From assembly GCA_002362175.1 (NCBI GenBank), contig DETU01000068.1, positions 6,400 through 43,584 of the forward strand: a DNA stretch of 37,185 nt. Direction: 5' to 3'. Numbering within the stretch: the first letter of the stretch is position 1; each line of letters opens with the position of its first letter. Below, piece by piece: positions 1 to 7,393 of the stretch. The notes beneath the pieces were generated by a model. That model searched no databases and was not told where the DNA came from. It saw only the letters and a list, made by a program, of their open reading frames with translations. The DNA is from Ruminococcus sp. UBA3280. Lineage in GTDB: Bacteria; Bacillota; Clostridia; Oscillospirales; Ruminococcaceae. Made by a program: the position numbers and the translations under genes.

Positions 1-113
1 CCTCAAACTCAGAGATCTGCCTGCCTCTGCATCCCAAGTGCTGGGATCAAAGGCGTGTGCCAGCCCCCCCGAACTCTTCTTTTCTCTATCTTTTTTTTTT
101 TTTTTTTTTTTTT
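1..113 (-). repeat. Rodent B1 SINE fragment plus poly-T (host contamination)
   Basis: The reverse complement of about 1-68 reads as the 5' half of a mouse B1 (Alu-like, 7SL-derived) element. It contains the hallmark blocks ATCCCAGCACTTGGGA, GCAGAGGCAGGCAGATC and CTGAGTTTGAGG in the right order and spacing. It is followed by a pyrimidine-rich stretch and 23 consecutive T at 91-113, unlike anything else in the window. Bacterial-type sequence with a sigma-A promoter begins by about 137. B1 elements occur only in rodents, so this is most simply host DNA joined to a gut bacterial contig at the homopolymer. The exact junction (about 85-120) cannot be fixed by eye. Confidence 0.9.
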
Positions 114-136
114 GTCAAAGATGCTGTTGAAAACTA

Positions 137-165
137 TTGACTTTTAAATTACTTTATGATATAAT
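137..165 (+). promoter_or_regulatory. Sigma-A promoter upstream of a non-coding stretch
   Basis: TTGACT (137-142), a 17-base spacer and TATAAT (160-165) make a near-consensus housekeeping promoter firing rightward. Transcription would start near 172. The next plus-strand gene is more than 6 kb away, so this promoter appears to serve only the short transcript that ends at the 306-340 hairpin. Confidence 0.7.
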
Positions 166-171
166 AATTTC

Positions 172-340
172 AGCGGGTTACCGTTAACGTCGGATTGCTG
201 TTTCTGTTACGGCAGAGCAGTTAGATAAAAATAAAATCCGGTGTTTTTTACGGGGGTCAGTAAGCGTCAGCTCGTGAAATAGGGAATGATTTTCAGTGAA
301 AAGATTGTCGGGATATTATATATCCCGACATTTCTTTTTA
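172..340 (+). ncRNA. Candidate small RNA, unknown family
   Basis: A roughly 165-nt transcript is predicted between the promoter at 137-165 and the intrinsic terminator at 306-340. It has no convincing open reading frame with a ribosome binding site. A short internal hairpin (TGCT/AGCA enclosing CTG/CAG, about 193-218) is possible. I could not match it to 6S RNA, SRP RNA, tmRNA, a T-box or a known riboswitch. Its 5' flank lies near the chimeric junction, so the promoter could originally have served something else. Confidence 0.35.
306..340 (+). terminator. Intrinsic terminator of the candidate small RNA
   Basis: An 11-bp perfect stem (306-316 with 320-330) with a 3-base TAT loop is followed by TTTCTTTTTA. 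It is oriented to end rightward transcription from the promoter at 137-165. Confidence 0.75.
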
Positions 341-343
341 TAA

Positions 344-379
344 TAAAAAAATCCGGTTATGATAAACCGGACTTTTTTG
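344..379. terminator. Bidirectional terminator downstream of serA
   Basis: The TCCGGTT (352-358) / AACCGGA (365-371) stem has an A-run on its left and a T-run on its right, so it works in both directions. It lies immediately after the serA stop codon and ends the leftward serC-serA operon. Confidence 0.8.
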
Positions 380-390
380 TTATATTGATT

Positions 391-1551
391 TTACTTGATA
401 ACTCTTACTCTGATAATGCCGTCAATAGCCTTGATGTCATTTGCAACGGCATCTGTAACATCACCTATAACGTCCATCATGGTGTAAGCAAAATCCTTTT
501 TGCTTGCATTTACCATGTTTTCGATATTAAGACCCTCGTCGCCGACAGCCTTTGTGATAGCAGAAATAAGTGACGGTACATTCTTGTGAATCACACAAAC
601 CTTAGTGCCTGTTGCGTTCATGGAAGCGTTAGGAAGATTTACACTGTTTCTGATATTACCGTTTTCGATATAGTCGATAAGTTCGTTTGCAGCCATAACA
701 GCACAGTTATCTTCACTTTCAGGAGTAGAAGCACCAAGATGAGGAAGAACGATAATATTTTCAACGCCTAAAACAACGTCGTCAGCGAAGTCGGTAACAT
801 ATTTTGCAACCTTGCCGTCTGCAATAGCCTTTACAACTGCTTCACTGTTGATGAGTTCGCCTCTTGCGAGGTTGATAAGACGCACGCCGTCTTTCATCAT
901 GGCAATCTGTTCAGCATCAATAGTATTTTTTGTCTGAGGAGTGTAAGGCATATGAATTGTTATATAGTCGCTGTTTTTGTAGATGTCGTTAATATCTGTT
1001 ACAACCTTTACGGAAGAATCAAGCTGAACAGCAGCGTTTACTGAAAGATACGGGTCATAACCGATAACGTTCATACCAAGAGCAACAGCGGTGTTTGCGA
1101 TTTTACCGCCGATAGCACCGAGACCGATAATGCCGAGAGTCTTTCCGAGAATTTCAGGACCTGCAAACTTTGATTTACCGCCTTCTACTGTTTTCGGAGC
1201 GTCGGGTGTGCCTTTGAGTGAAGCAGCCCATGCAGCAGCTTCTGTGATTTTTCTTGAAGCAAGAAGCAAAGCACAGATAGCAAGTTCCTTAACAGCGTTT
1301 GAGTTAGCACCGGGAGTATTGAATACACAGATGCCTTCTTCTGCACAGCGTTCAACTGGAATATTGTTAACGCCTGCACCTGCTCTTGCTATTGCAAGAA
1401 GATTTTCACCAAACTGCATATCGTGCATTTTGGCACTTCTTACCATAATAGCGTCAGGATTTTCGGGAGAATCGGAAACGGCATATTTGCTCTTGTCAAA
1501 AATATCCGTACCGATTGCGGAAATTTTATTCAGTGTCTGGATATTGTACAT
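391..1551 (-). CDS. serA: D-3-phosphoglycerate dehydrogenase (short form with ACT domain)
   Basis: This enzyme commits 3-phosphoglycerate to serine synthesis by NAD-dependent oxidation. The 386-residue protein has an N-terminal substrate domain, a Rossmann motif GLGAIG near residue 143, the catalytic Arg of NLARGE (230) and His of PHLGAS (271), and a C-terminal ACT domain from about 316 that usually mediates serine feedback. It is the short form, without the long intervening domain of the ~530-aa enzymes. The stretch after VTDF, where classical family members carry the third catalytic residue (Glu of a DVFE-type motif), reads ADDVV here, so that Glu is not apparent. AGAGG sits about 9 bases before the ATG. 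It is the last gene of the serC operon, 16 bases after the DUF3592-like gene. Confidence 0.93.
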   Translation of the reverse strand: MYNIQTLNKISAIGTDIFDKSKYAVSDSPENPDAIMVRSAKMHDMQFGENLLAIARAGAGVNNIPVERCAEEGICVFNTPGANSNAVKELAICALLLASRKITEAAAWAASLKGTPDAPKTVEGGKSKFAGPEILGKTLGIIGLGAIGGKIANTAVALGMNVIGYDPYLSVNAAVQLDSSVKVVTDINDIYKNSDYITIHMPYTPQTKNTIDAEQIAMMKDGVRLINLARGELINSEAVVKAIADGKVAKYVTDFADDVVLGVENIIVLPHLGASTPESEDNCAVMAANELIDYIENGNIRNSVNLPNASMNATGTKVCVIHKNVPSLISAITKAVGDEGLNIENMVNASKKDFAYTMMDVIGDVTDAVANDIKAIDGIIRVRVIK

Positions 1552-1567
1552 TGTAATAACCTCTTTC

Positions 1568-2011
1568 TTAAACTGAGATATAAAATACTGTCATAATAAC
1601 AGCAAACAGAATCAGTATAATTCCACCGAAAAGGCTGATACTTGTTTTAATAACAGTCTGTTTCATATGATGATTTTCAAGATAGCATTCCTTGGGATTG
1701 TCACCGAAAAATGAAACAGTAAGTTCTCCGCCTATATCAAATTCAGGGTTATCTTTTAAAGATATTTTCGGTATGCTTGAATTAACCGGTGCTGTTATGA
1801 CATTGCTTTTTTTGTTTTTAAATTCAACGACAGGGGTAACCATGCCAAAAACACGGTTAAGAATAATCATATACCCTATACTCTTCGGGAACTGATGTTC
1901 AATAACTCTGCCGGTTGAAAACTGTCTGTTAGAATATTTTGTTTTATTCTCCCATATGCCGTAAGCCATAAATACACAACCAACGAGGAGAACAATAAAT
2001 ATCAACAGCAT
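1568..2011 (-). CDS. DUF3592-like small membrane protein
   Basis: The product is 147 aa. It has one N-terminal membrane segment (about 2-18), a beta-rich central part with a TPVVEF strand typical of DUF3592-like proteins, and a second membrane segment near the C-terminus (about 123-145). This is a helix, soluble beta domain, helix layout. The ATG lies 2 bases after the serC stop (TGATTATG) with no evident Shine-Dalgarno, so translation is probably coupled to serC. Its place between the two serine genes is unusual and says nothing clear about function. The family assignment rests on layout and a short motif and is moderate. Confidence 0.7.
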   Translation of the reverse strand: MLLIFIVLLVGCVFMAYGIWENKTKYSNRQFSTGRVIEHQFPKSIGYMIILNRVFGMVTPVVEFKNKKSNVITAPVNSSIPKISLKDNPEFDIGGELTVSFFGDNPKECYLENHHMKQTVIKTSISLFGGIILILFAVIMTVFYISV

Positions 2012-2013
2012 AA

Positions 2014-3099
2014 TCAGGCGTTTTCTGCTTCAAACTTCTTCATGAACTCAACAAGTTTTTCAACACCCTCAACAGGCATAGCGTTGTAGATAGAAGCTCT
2101 CATACCGCCTACAGTTCTGTGACCTTTAAGGTTTTCAAAACCTGCTGCCTTGGCTTCTGCAACGAATTTCTTATCAAGTTCTTCGTTTCCTGTAACAAAC
2201 GGTACGTTCATAAGTGAACGGTCTTCGGGAGCAACAGTACCTTTGAAGAGTTTGCTTTCGTCGAGGAAATCGTAAAGAATCTTGGCTTTCTTTTCGTTGT
2301 GAGCCTTCATAGCTTCGAGACCGCCCATTTTCTTAATCCACTTGAATACCTTGCCACATACATAGATACCATAGCAGGGAGGAGTATTATAAAGTGAATC
2401 GTTGTCAGCCTGAATTTTCCAGTCCATCATTGTAGGAGTACACTTGAGTGCAGGACCTTCAGCAATAAGGTCTTCACGTACAATTACAATCTGAACACCT
2501 GAAGGACCTACATTTTTCTGTACACCGCCATAGATAACGCCGTACTTTGTTACGTCAACGGGTTCTGAAAGGAAGCATGAAGAAACGTCTGCAACAAGTT
2601 CCTTGCCCTTTGTGTTGGGGAGTGTCTTGAACTTTGTACCGTAGATTGTGTTATTCTCACAGATATAAACATAGTCTGCATCTTCGGGAATGTCAAGGTC
2701 AGAACAGTCGGGGATATAAGAGAAAGTTTTGTCAGCAGAAGAAGCAACTGCAACAGCTTCACCGTACTTTTGAGCTTCCTGATAAGCTTTTTTTGCCCAC
2801 TGACCTGTGATAATATATGCAGCTTTGCCGTTTTTCATGAGGTTCATCGGAACGCCTGCAAAAAGAAGTGAAGCACCGCCCTGTAAGAAGATAACCTTGT
2901 AGTTATCAGGGATATTCATAAGGTCACGTAAATCCTGCTCAGCTTCCTTGATGATAGTATCATATGCTTTTGAACGGTGTGACATTTCCATAACGGACAT
3001 ACCTGTTCCCTTGTAATCAAGCATTTCGTCTGCTGCTTCCTGAAGTACTTCCTCGGGGAGTACAGCAGGGCCTGCACTGAAGTTATAAACTCTGCTCAT
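2014..3099 (-). CDS. serC: Phosphoserine aminotransferase
   Basis: This PLP enzyme converts 3-phosphohydroxypyruvate and glutamate to phosphoserine, the second step of serine synthesis. The 361-aa protein begins with the family signature RVYNFSAGPAVLP. It contains GGASLLF and the DVSSCFLSEPVD region leading to YGGVQKNVGPSG, which carries the PLP lysine. An in-frame ATG-like extension back to 3150 exists, but it would begin at the predicted transcription start. The ATG at 3099 is preceded by GGAGG at 3110-3114 and gives the conserved N-terminus, so it is chosen. It is the first gene of the serC, DUF3592-like, serA operon. Confidence 0.95.
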   Translation of the reverse strand: MSRVYNFSAGPAVLPEEVLQEAADEMLDYKGTGMSVMEMSHRSKAYDTIIKEAEQDLRDLMNIPDNYKVIFLQGGASLLFAGVPMNLMKNGKAAYIITGQWAKKAYQEAQKYGEAVAVASSADKTFSYIPDCSDLDIPEDADYVYICENNTIYGTKFKTLPNTKGKELVADVSSCFLSEPVDVTKYGVIYGGVQKNVGPSGVQIVIVREDLIAEGPALKCTPTMMDWKIQADNDSLYNTPPCYGIYVCGKVFKWIKKMGGLEAMKAHNEKKAKILYDFLDESKLFKGTVAPEDRSLMNVPFVTGNEELDKKFVAEAKAAGFENLKGHRTVGGMRASIYNAMPVEGVEKLVEFMKKFEAENA

Positions 3100-3155
3100 T
3101 TTAAAAAACCTCCAAAATAATATATAAATTAATATAGTATTGCCATACACTTACA

Positions 3156-3184
3156 ATTATACTATTTTTATGATAATAAGTCAA
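3156..3184 (-). promoter_or_regulatory. Promoter of the serC-serA operon
   Basis: On the minus strand TTGACT (3184-3179), a 17-base spacer and TATAAT (3161-3156) give a near-consensus sigma-A promoter with a start near 3149. This leaves a ~50-base leader before serC, too short for a T-box or large riboswitch. Confidence 0.8.
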
Positions 3185-3233
3185 TATATACCTGAGATTT
3201 TTTAAGAAAATGTTTCCTTCGGCTTACTGAAAC

Positions 3234-3264
3234 AAAAAGACGTACCCTGAAAGTACGTCTTTTA
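3234..3264. terminator. Bidirectional terminator after ilvE
   Basis: An 11-bp stem (3235-3245 with 3253-3263), AAAAGACGTAC against GTACGTCTTTT, lies just after the ilvE stop. The leftward reading ends in a T-run and terminates ilvE. Confidence 0.8.
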
Positions 3265-3271
3265 TATGATG

Positions 3272-4339
3272 TTATTTTACTTCAACAGTCCAGCCGAAAG
3301 TATCTTCAATCCTGCCCCACTGAATACCTGTCATTGTATCATAGAGCATCTGTGAGATGTTTCCTATCTTGTTGTCATTGATTTCCATAACCTTATCGCC
3401 CCATTTAAGATGACCTACAGGTGAAATAACAGCAGCCGTGCCTGTTCCGAAAACTTCGTCAAGCTTTCCTGCGTCATATGCGTCGGCAATTTCCTGAATA
3501 GTGATTCTTCTTTCCTCAACTTCAATACCCTTTGACTTACATACTTCTATAGCAGATTTTCTTGTGATACCGGGGAGAATACTTCCCTGTAACATAGGAG
3601 TAACAACTTTGCCGTCAATTACAAAGAAAATATTCATTGCACCTACTTCTTCTATGTACTTCTGTTCAACGCCGTCGAGCCAGAGAACTTGAGAATAGTT
3701 CTGTTTGTGGGCTTCGTCCTGACCGATAAGTGACGCTGCATAGTTACCGCCTGTCTTTGCGTAACCCATACCGCCTCTTACAGCACGTACATATTTATTT
3801 TCAACATAGATATTAACAGGATTGAGACCGCTTTCATAGTAAGCACCTGATGGTGAAAGAATAATCATGAAGTAGTACTGAGCTCCGGGTTTTACGCCTA
3901 AGAACGGGTCAACGGCAAATATAAACGGTCTGATATAGAGTGATTCGCCGTCCTTAGAGGGAACCCAGTCTTTTTCGATTTCGAGGAGTTTCATAAGGCA
4001 CTGCATACCGAGTTCCTCGGGGAGTTCAGGAATAACGAGTCTTTCATTTGATTTGTTGAGTCTCTTGAAATTTTCTTCGGGACGGAAAAGCTGAACCTTG
4101 TTGTCTGCTGTTCTGTAGGCTTTAAGACCTTCAAAAACTGTCTGACCATAGTGGAGACACATAGCGGCAGGATAAAGCTCAATGGTGCCGTATGGTTTGA
4201 TTTCGGGGTCATGCCAGCCCTGTCCCTCGTCGTAAGGCATGATAAGCATATAGTCTGTGAAGATATGACCAAAACCAAGCTTTGCGTCAGGAGCAGGTTT
4301 AGCCTTTAGGGTTTCTGCTTTTGTGAATTTGATTTCCAT
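3272..4339 (-). CDS. ilvE: Branched-chain amino acid aminotransferase
   Basis: This fold-type IV PLP transaminase interconverts Val, Leu and Ile with their 2-oxo acids. At 355 aa it has the length of the BCAT II-like group common in Firmicutes. Visible signatures are FGQTVFEGLKAY-like LHYGQTVFEGLKAY near residue 60, the YIRPF segment, AKTGGNYAASL around the PLP lysine region, LWLDG, EEVGAMNIFF and GTGTAAVISPV. The start has only a weak ribosome binding site (AAAGCTGG). Translation may depend on the upstream 43-aa peptide gene, which ends 30 bases before it. Confidence 0.94.
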   Translation of the reverse strand: MEIKFTKAETLKAKPAPDAKLGFGHIFTDYMLIMPYDEGQGWHDPEIKPYGTIELYPAAMCLHYGQTVFEGLKAYRTADNKVQLFRPEENFKRLNKSNERLVIPELPEELGMQCLMKLLEIEKDWVPSKDGESLYIRPFIFAVDPFLGVKPGAQYYFMIILSPSGAYYESGLNPVNIYVENKYVRAVRGGMGYAKTGGNYAASLIGQDEAHKQNYSQVLWLDGVEQKYIEEVGAMNIFFVIDGKVVTPMLQGSILPGITRKSAIEVCKSKGIEVEERRITIQEIADAYDAGKLDEVFGTGTAAVISPVGHLKWGDKVMEINDNKIGNISQMLYDTMTGIQWGRIEDTFGWTVEVK

Positions 4340-4369
4340 TTTATAAACCAGCTTTCTTGTAAATTAATA

Positions 4370-4501
4370 TTAATCGCTCACTGTGAAATAGTGTTTTTCA
4401 TAGATGCGTCTGCATATTACAACAGTTGCAGCCGCCGTGCCGACAGCCAGAGCTGTTGCGGTAATTGCAACAGCAATAATGACTTTTCCTTTTTTCTCCA
4501 T
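4370..4501 (-). CDS. 43-aa single-pass membrane peptide upstream of ilvE
   Basis: This short gene has a good Shine-Dalgarno (AAAAGGAG) about 9 bases before its ATG. It encodes a Lys-rich start (MEKKGK), one hydrophobic Ala/Val/Thr-rich helix (about residues 7-28) and a short polar tail. It precedes ilvE by 30 bases in the same direction and probably shares its transcript. It contains no run of Leu/Ile/Val codons of the kind expected of an attenuation leader peptide, so I read it as a small membrane protein of unknown role. Confidence 0.6.
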   Translation of the reverse strand: MEKKGKVIIAVAITATALAVGTAAATVVICRRIYEKHYFTVSD

Positions 4502-4646
4502 AAGTATAACTCCTTTTATTACCGTTGCCTGACAAAAAATCTCTGTCAACAACATATTATATCATACTTCTGATAATTTTTCCATAGTATTCTGAAAAAA
4601 TTCTGCACAAATAACACGGGAAAAACAGTGCATTTTGCATATATTG

Positions 4647-5261
4647 TTATGATTCGTATGAACGTACACGGAGTTTTGCACCGAGTTTTTCAGCTATTTT
4701 CCTTGATGCTTCAATCTGTTCCTGCGGTATAACATCAACTACAGACATAATAACTTCCGCATTTCCCGTCTTTACACAATCAGCCGTGAATTTCTGCATA
4801 GCTTCAAAAGCTTCGGGATATTTCGGACGTGTTACTTTCATATATTCGTCCCTTGTACCTGCATTTAGACTTACCGAAATAATGTCCATTACTTCACAGA
4901 GAGATTCCGCAGTGGACTTTCCGTTGACCAAGTCTGAAAGACCGTTTGTGTTGATTCTCAGTAAAGGACATTCCGGACGTGCTTTCAGTTCGTGTGCAAC
5001 TTCTAGAACGGTATCAAGACGACAGGTCGGCTCACCGTAACCGCAGAAAACAATTTCGTTATATTTTGTGAGGTCACGTTTATCAAGGTCTGTCATGATT
5101 TCCGAAATATCGGGGTCATGTTCAAGCCATAGAGGGTCAGAACCGTATGCACCGTCAGCCGAGTTTCTTATGCAGAACGTACAGGCACACGGGCATTTGT
5201 TTGTGAGATTTATATAAAGGTTGTTACCGACTTCATAAGAAATTGTCATAGCTTTTTTCAT
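4647..5261 (-). CDS. TatD-associated radical SAM protein
   Basis: The product is 204 aa with an N-terminal NLYINLTNKC segment and the radical SAM cluster CPCACTFC (CxxxCxxC), then RNSADG, a GEPT motif and the LRINTNG strand. It resembles the radical SAM family described as linked to TatD nucleases, and a tatD gene lies about 3 kb away at 8269. Its substrate is unknown. The ATG at 5261 has GGAGG at 5270-5274 with an 8-base gap. The ATG at 5267 would be only 2 bases from that site, so it is rejected. It begins 20 bases after alr and is probably co-transcribed with it. Confidence 0.8.
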   Translation of the reverse strand: MKKAMTISYEVGNNLYINLTNKCPCACTFCIRNSADGAYGSDPLWLEHDPDISEIMTDLDKRDLTKYNEIVFCGYGEPTCRLDTVLEVAHELKARPECPLLRINTNGLSDLVNGKSTAESLCEVMDIISVSLNAGTRDEYMKVTRPKYPEAFEAMQKFTADCVKTGNAEVIMSVVDVIPQEQIEASRKIAEKLGAKLRVRSYES

Positions 5262-5281
5262 TTTCATTACCTCCGTTTTGT

Positions 5282-6415
5282 TCAGTCGATGTATATTCTC
5301 GGAACTCTTTTGGATATTCCGCATACAACTTCATATCCTATAGTACCGTATAGTGAAGCGAGTTCGTCAGCGGTTATGCAGTCGTCACCGTCTTTGCCTA
5401 TAAGCGTTACAATATCTCCCGATTTTACCTCAATTTCCGAAACATCAATCATAAGCTGGTCCATGCAGACTCTGCCGACGATTTTACAGCGTTTTCCGTG
5501 TACAAGAATCTCACCTTTTGACGAAAGAAGCCGTGAATAGCCGTCGGCATATCCAACTGTAACAGTAGCTATTTTCATTTCATGGTCGGCTATGAAAGTA
5601 CGTCCGTAGCTTATGCAGTCGCCCTTGTCAACGGTTTTCACGTGAGATACAACGGCTTTTACAGACATTACAGGTTCAAGACCCTCGGGAATATCAAGAC
5701 TTATATCAGGGTGCAGACCATAGAGAATAATCCCTGCACGTGAGAGTGTGCTTTTCGGATTATTTCTGTAACAGGTAGCCGCACTGTTCATAAAATGGAC
5801 GTGTGGGAGATTTATACCGTGATTTTTGAGTATGTCATATGTATCACAGATAAATTTTTCCTGTCTGTCTGTATAAGCCACATTGTCGGGTGTGTCGCTG
5901 TCTGCAACTGCAAAGTGCGTGTATATGCCTTCAACGAACAGATTATTGATTTCAAGCATATTTTTTATTTCTTCCGCACAGGCTTCAGGTGTGTCGTGTT
6001 TGAGACCTATTCTTCCCATTCCCGTATCAATCTTTATGTGACACCTCAAAGGTTCTGAAATGTTTCTGACAAGCATTTCAGCGTATTCAGTTGATACAAT
6101 TCCCTGAATTATGTTGTACTGTACGATTTCGTGGGCGTATTCAGGCGGAGTATAGCCGAGAATCAGTATTTCTGCATCGGGACAGAATCTTCTTACGGTA
6201 ATTGCTTCGTCAAGATTTGAAACGGCAAAGTATTCAATTCCGCACTCTTCGGCAAGGCACCTGCAAATCGGTTCTTCACCGTGACCATAAGCATCTGCCT
6301 TTACCACAGCCATGATTTTTGTGTCAGGTGAATTGAGGCTTTTTATTATGCCTACATTGTTTTTGAGTTTGCCGAGAGAAACTTCCGCCCATGCTCTTTT
6401 TAAATATGGTTTCAT
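5282..6415 (-). CDS. alr: Alanine racemase
   Basis: This PLP enzyme makes D-alanine for peptidoglycan. The 377-aa protein shows RAWAEVSL at the N-terminus, then MAVVKADAYGHG, whose lysine holds PLP, then HIKIDTGMGRIG, the NSAAT segment, and GYADGYSR with VCMDQLMIDVS in the C-terminal beta domain. The length is normal. Several ATG codons cluster at the start (6424, 6421, 6415) after AAAGGA. The one at 6415 gives the best spacing and the family-like MKPYLKRAW start. It is transcribed away from the SLOG gene, with the radical SAM gene downstream. Confidence 0.94.
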   Translation of the reverse strand: MKPYLKRAWAEVSLGKLKNNVGIIKSLNSPDTKIMAVVKADAYGHGEEPICRCLAEECGIEYFAVSNLDEAITVRRFCPDAEILILGYTPPEYAHEIVQYNIIQGIVSTEYAEMLVRNISEPLRCHIKIDTGMGRIGLKHDTPEACAEEIKNMLEINNLFVEGIYTHFAVADSDTPDNVAYTDRQEKFICDTYDILKNHGINLPHVHFMNSAATCYRNNPKSTLSRAGIILYGLHPDISLDIPEGLEPVMSVKAVVSHVKTVDKGDCISYGRTFIADHEMKIATVTVGYADGYSRLLSSKGEILVHGKRCKIVGRVCMDQLMIDVSEIEVKSGDIVTLIGKDGDDCITADELASLYGTIGYEVVCGISKRVPRIYID

Positions 6416-6484
6416 TTTCATCATTTCCTTTCTGTCTTTTTTGTACAAAGTTAACTAAAATTTTATTATATACTTGAAAACGTC

Positions 6485-6513
6485 TTGAAATATATAATAA
6501 TATGTGTTATAAT
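6485..6513 (+). promoter_or_regulatory. Promoter of the SLOG-family gene
   Basis: TTGAAA (6485-6490), 17 bases and TATAAT (6508-6513) form a sigma-A promoter in the divergent region with alr. A leftward TATAAT for alr lies at 6470-6465 without a clear -35. Confidence 0.7.
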
Positions 6514-6549
6514 CTGAAATATTGATATACACTCACTGGAGGGACATCT

Positions 6550-7248
6550 TTGTTTGAATCACTCATTTCCGGAGAAACAGTGTTCCCTGTTTCAATGATT
6601 AATCCGGATATAAACAAAACTTTATGCATATCCGGACACCGTAAAAATAAAATTATTCCGTATATGAATGATATTGCATACAGTCCTGTTACATATTCCG
6701 CAGTAAAGCTTATGCTGTACAGATATATAGATATGGCTGTTGAGTGTGGATATGAAATTTTCATAAGCGGACTGGCGGGCGGTACGGACTTATGGGCTGC
6801 CGAATATATTATTGAAAAGAAAAAACGAAACAGCAGTATAAAGCTTATATCTATGATGCCTTTTCTGAAACACGCAGAGTTTTTTTCCTCTTATGACAAG
6901 AAAATTCTTGCGGAGATAGAAAAAAGTTCCGATTATCTTGTTACAGTGAACGAAAATCCTGATATAATATACGGAAAGCATATCTCTGAAAACTATTCTC
7001 CGAATCTTTACCGTGACCGTAATTACTGTATGGTTGACAAGTCGTCGGCAGTAATAGCTTTTTATGATAATAAATCAATGTTTTCAGGTACTTCGCAGAC
7101 AATAAACTATGCATACCGCAACGGACGGAAAATATACAGTTTCGGTATGAAAGATATATTTGATGTTATAGACAAGTCAGGAACCGATATACGTTCCATC
7201 GGTCAGGAAATAGCGTTCATTAAAAACGTTTTTGATGTTCCGCAATAA
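6550..7248 (+). CDS. SLOG/DUF1273 (YpsA-like) protein
   Basis: The product is 232 aa. It contains LCISGHRKNK, an initial beta strand and loop typical of SLOG nucleotide-binding Rossmann folds, then FISGLAGGTDLWAAE, which matches the family's GxxxGxD/E phosphate-binding motif. Later comes KSSAVIAFYDN followed by GTSQTINYAYRNGRKI, as in DUF1273/YpsA proteins. The start is TTG at 6550 with GGAGGG at 6538-6543. About 20 residues precede the SLOG fold. Function in the family is unsettled: some SLOG proteins sense or process nucleotides. It appears monocistronic. Confidence 0.8.
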   Translation: MFESLISGETVFPVSMINPDINKTLCISGHRKNKIIPYMNDIAYSPVTYSAVKLMLYRYIDMAVECGYEIFISGLAGGTDLWAAEYIIEKKKRNSSIKLISMMPFLKHAEFFSSYDKKILAEIEKSSDYLVTVNENPDIIYGKHISENYSPNLYRDRNYCMVDKSSAVIAFYDNKSMFSGTSQTINYAYRNGRKIYSFGMKDIFDVIDKSGTDIRSIGQEIAFIKNVFDVPQ

Positions 7249-7288
7249 TATTATATCACAATTGCAGGATTTTGCAAGAGAAATAAAT

Positions 7289-7338
7289 TTTTTTCAACCC
7301 GTAAATTTTCTGAATCGTTGAAAAATCATATTTATTTT
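7289..7338 (+). terminator. Probable terminator after the SLOG gene
   Basis: TTTTTCAAC (7289-7297) and GTTGAAAAA (7317-7325) form a 9-bp stem, followed by a T-rich stretch to about 7337. The loop is long (19 bases), so the call is moderate. Confidence 0.4.
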
Positions 7339-7393
7339 TTATGCAGTTCCTGTCTTTATATCAAAATTTATTTACATGAAAGGAGCTGTTTTT

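Noticed and set aside
171..190. Segment resembling the 3' part of a GEMM (c-di-GMP) riboswitch (AGCGGGTTACCG)
   Set aside because: The rest of the aptamer is missing and no plus-strand gene follows.
1091..1576. 161-codon plus-strand frame opposite serA
   Set aside because: It lies wholly in a clear serA coding region, has no ribosome binding site and no recognisable protein content.
2014..3150. Longer serC start at 3150
   Set aside because: It would begin at the predicted transcription start, lacks a binding site and adds a non-family N-terminus; ATG 3099 has GGAGG.
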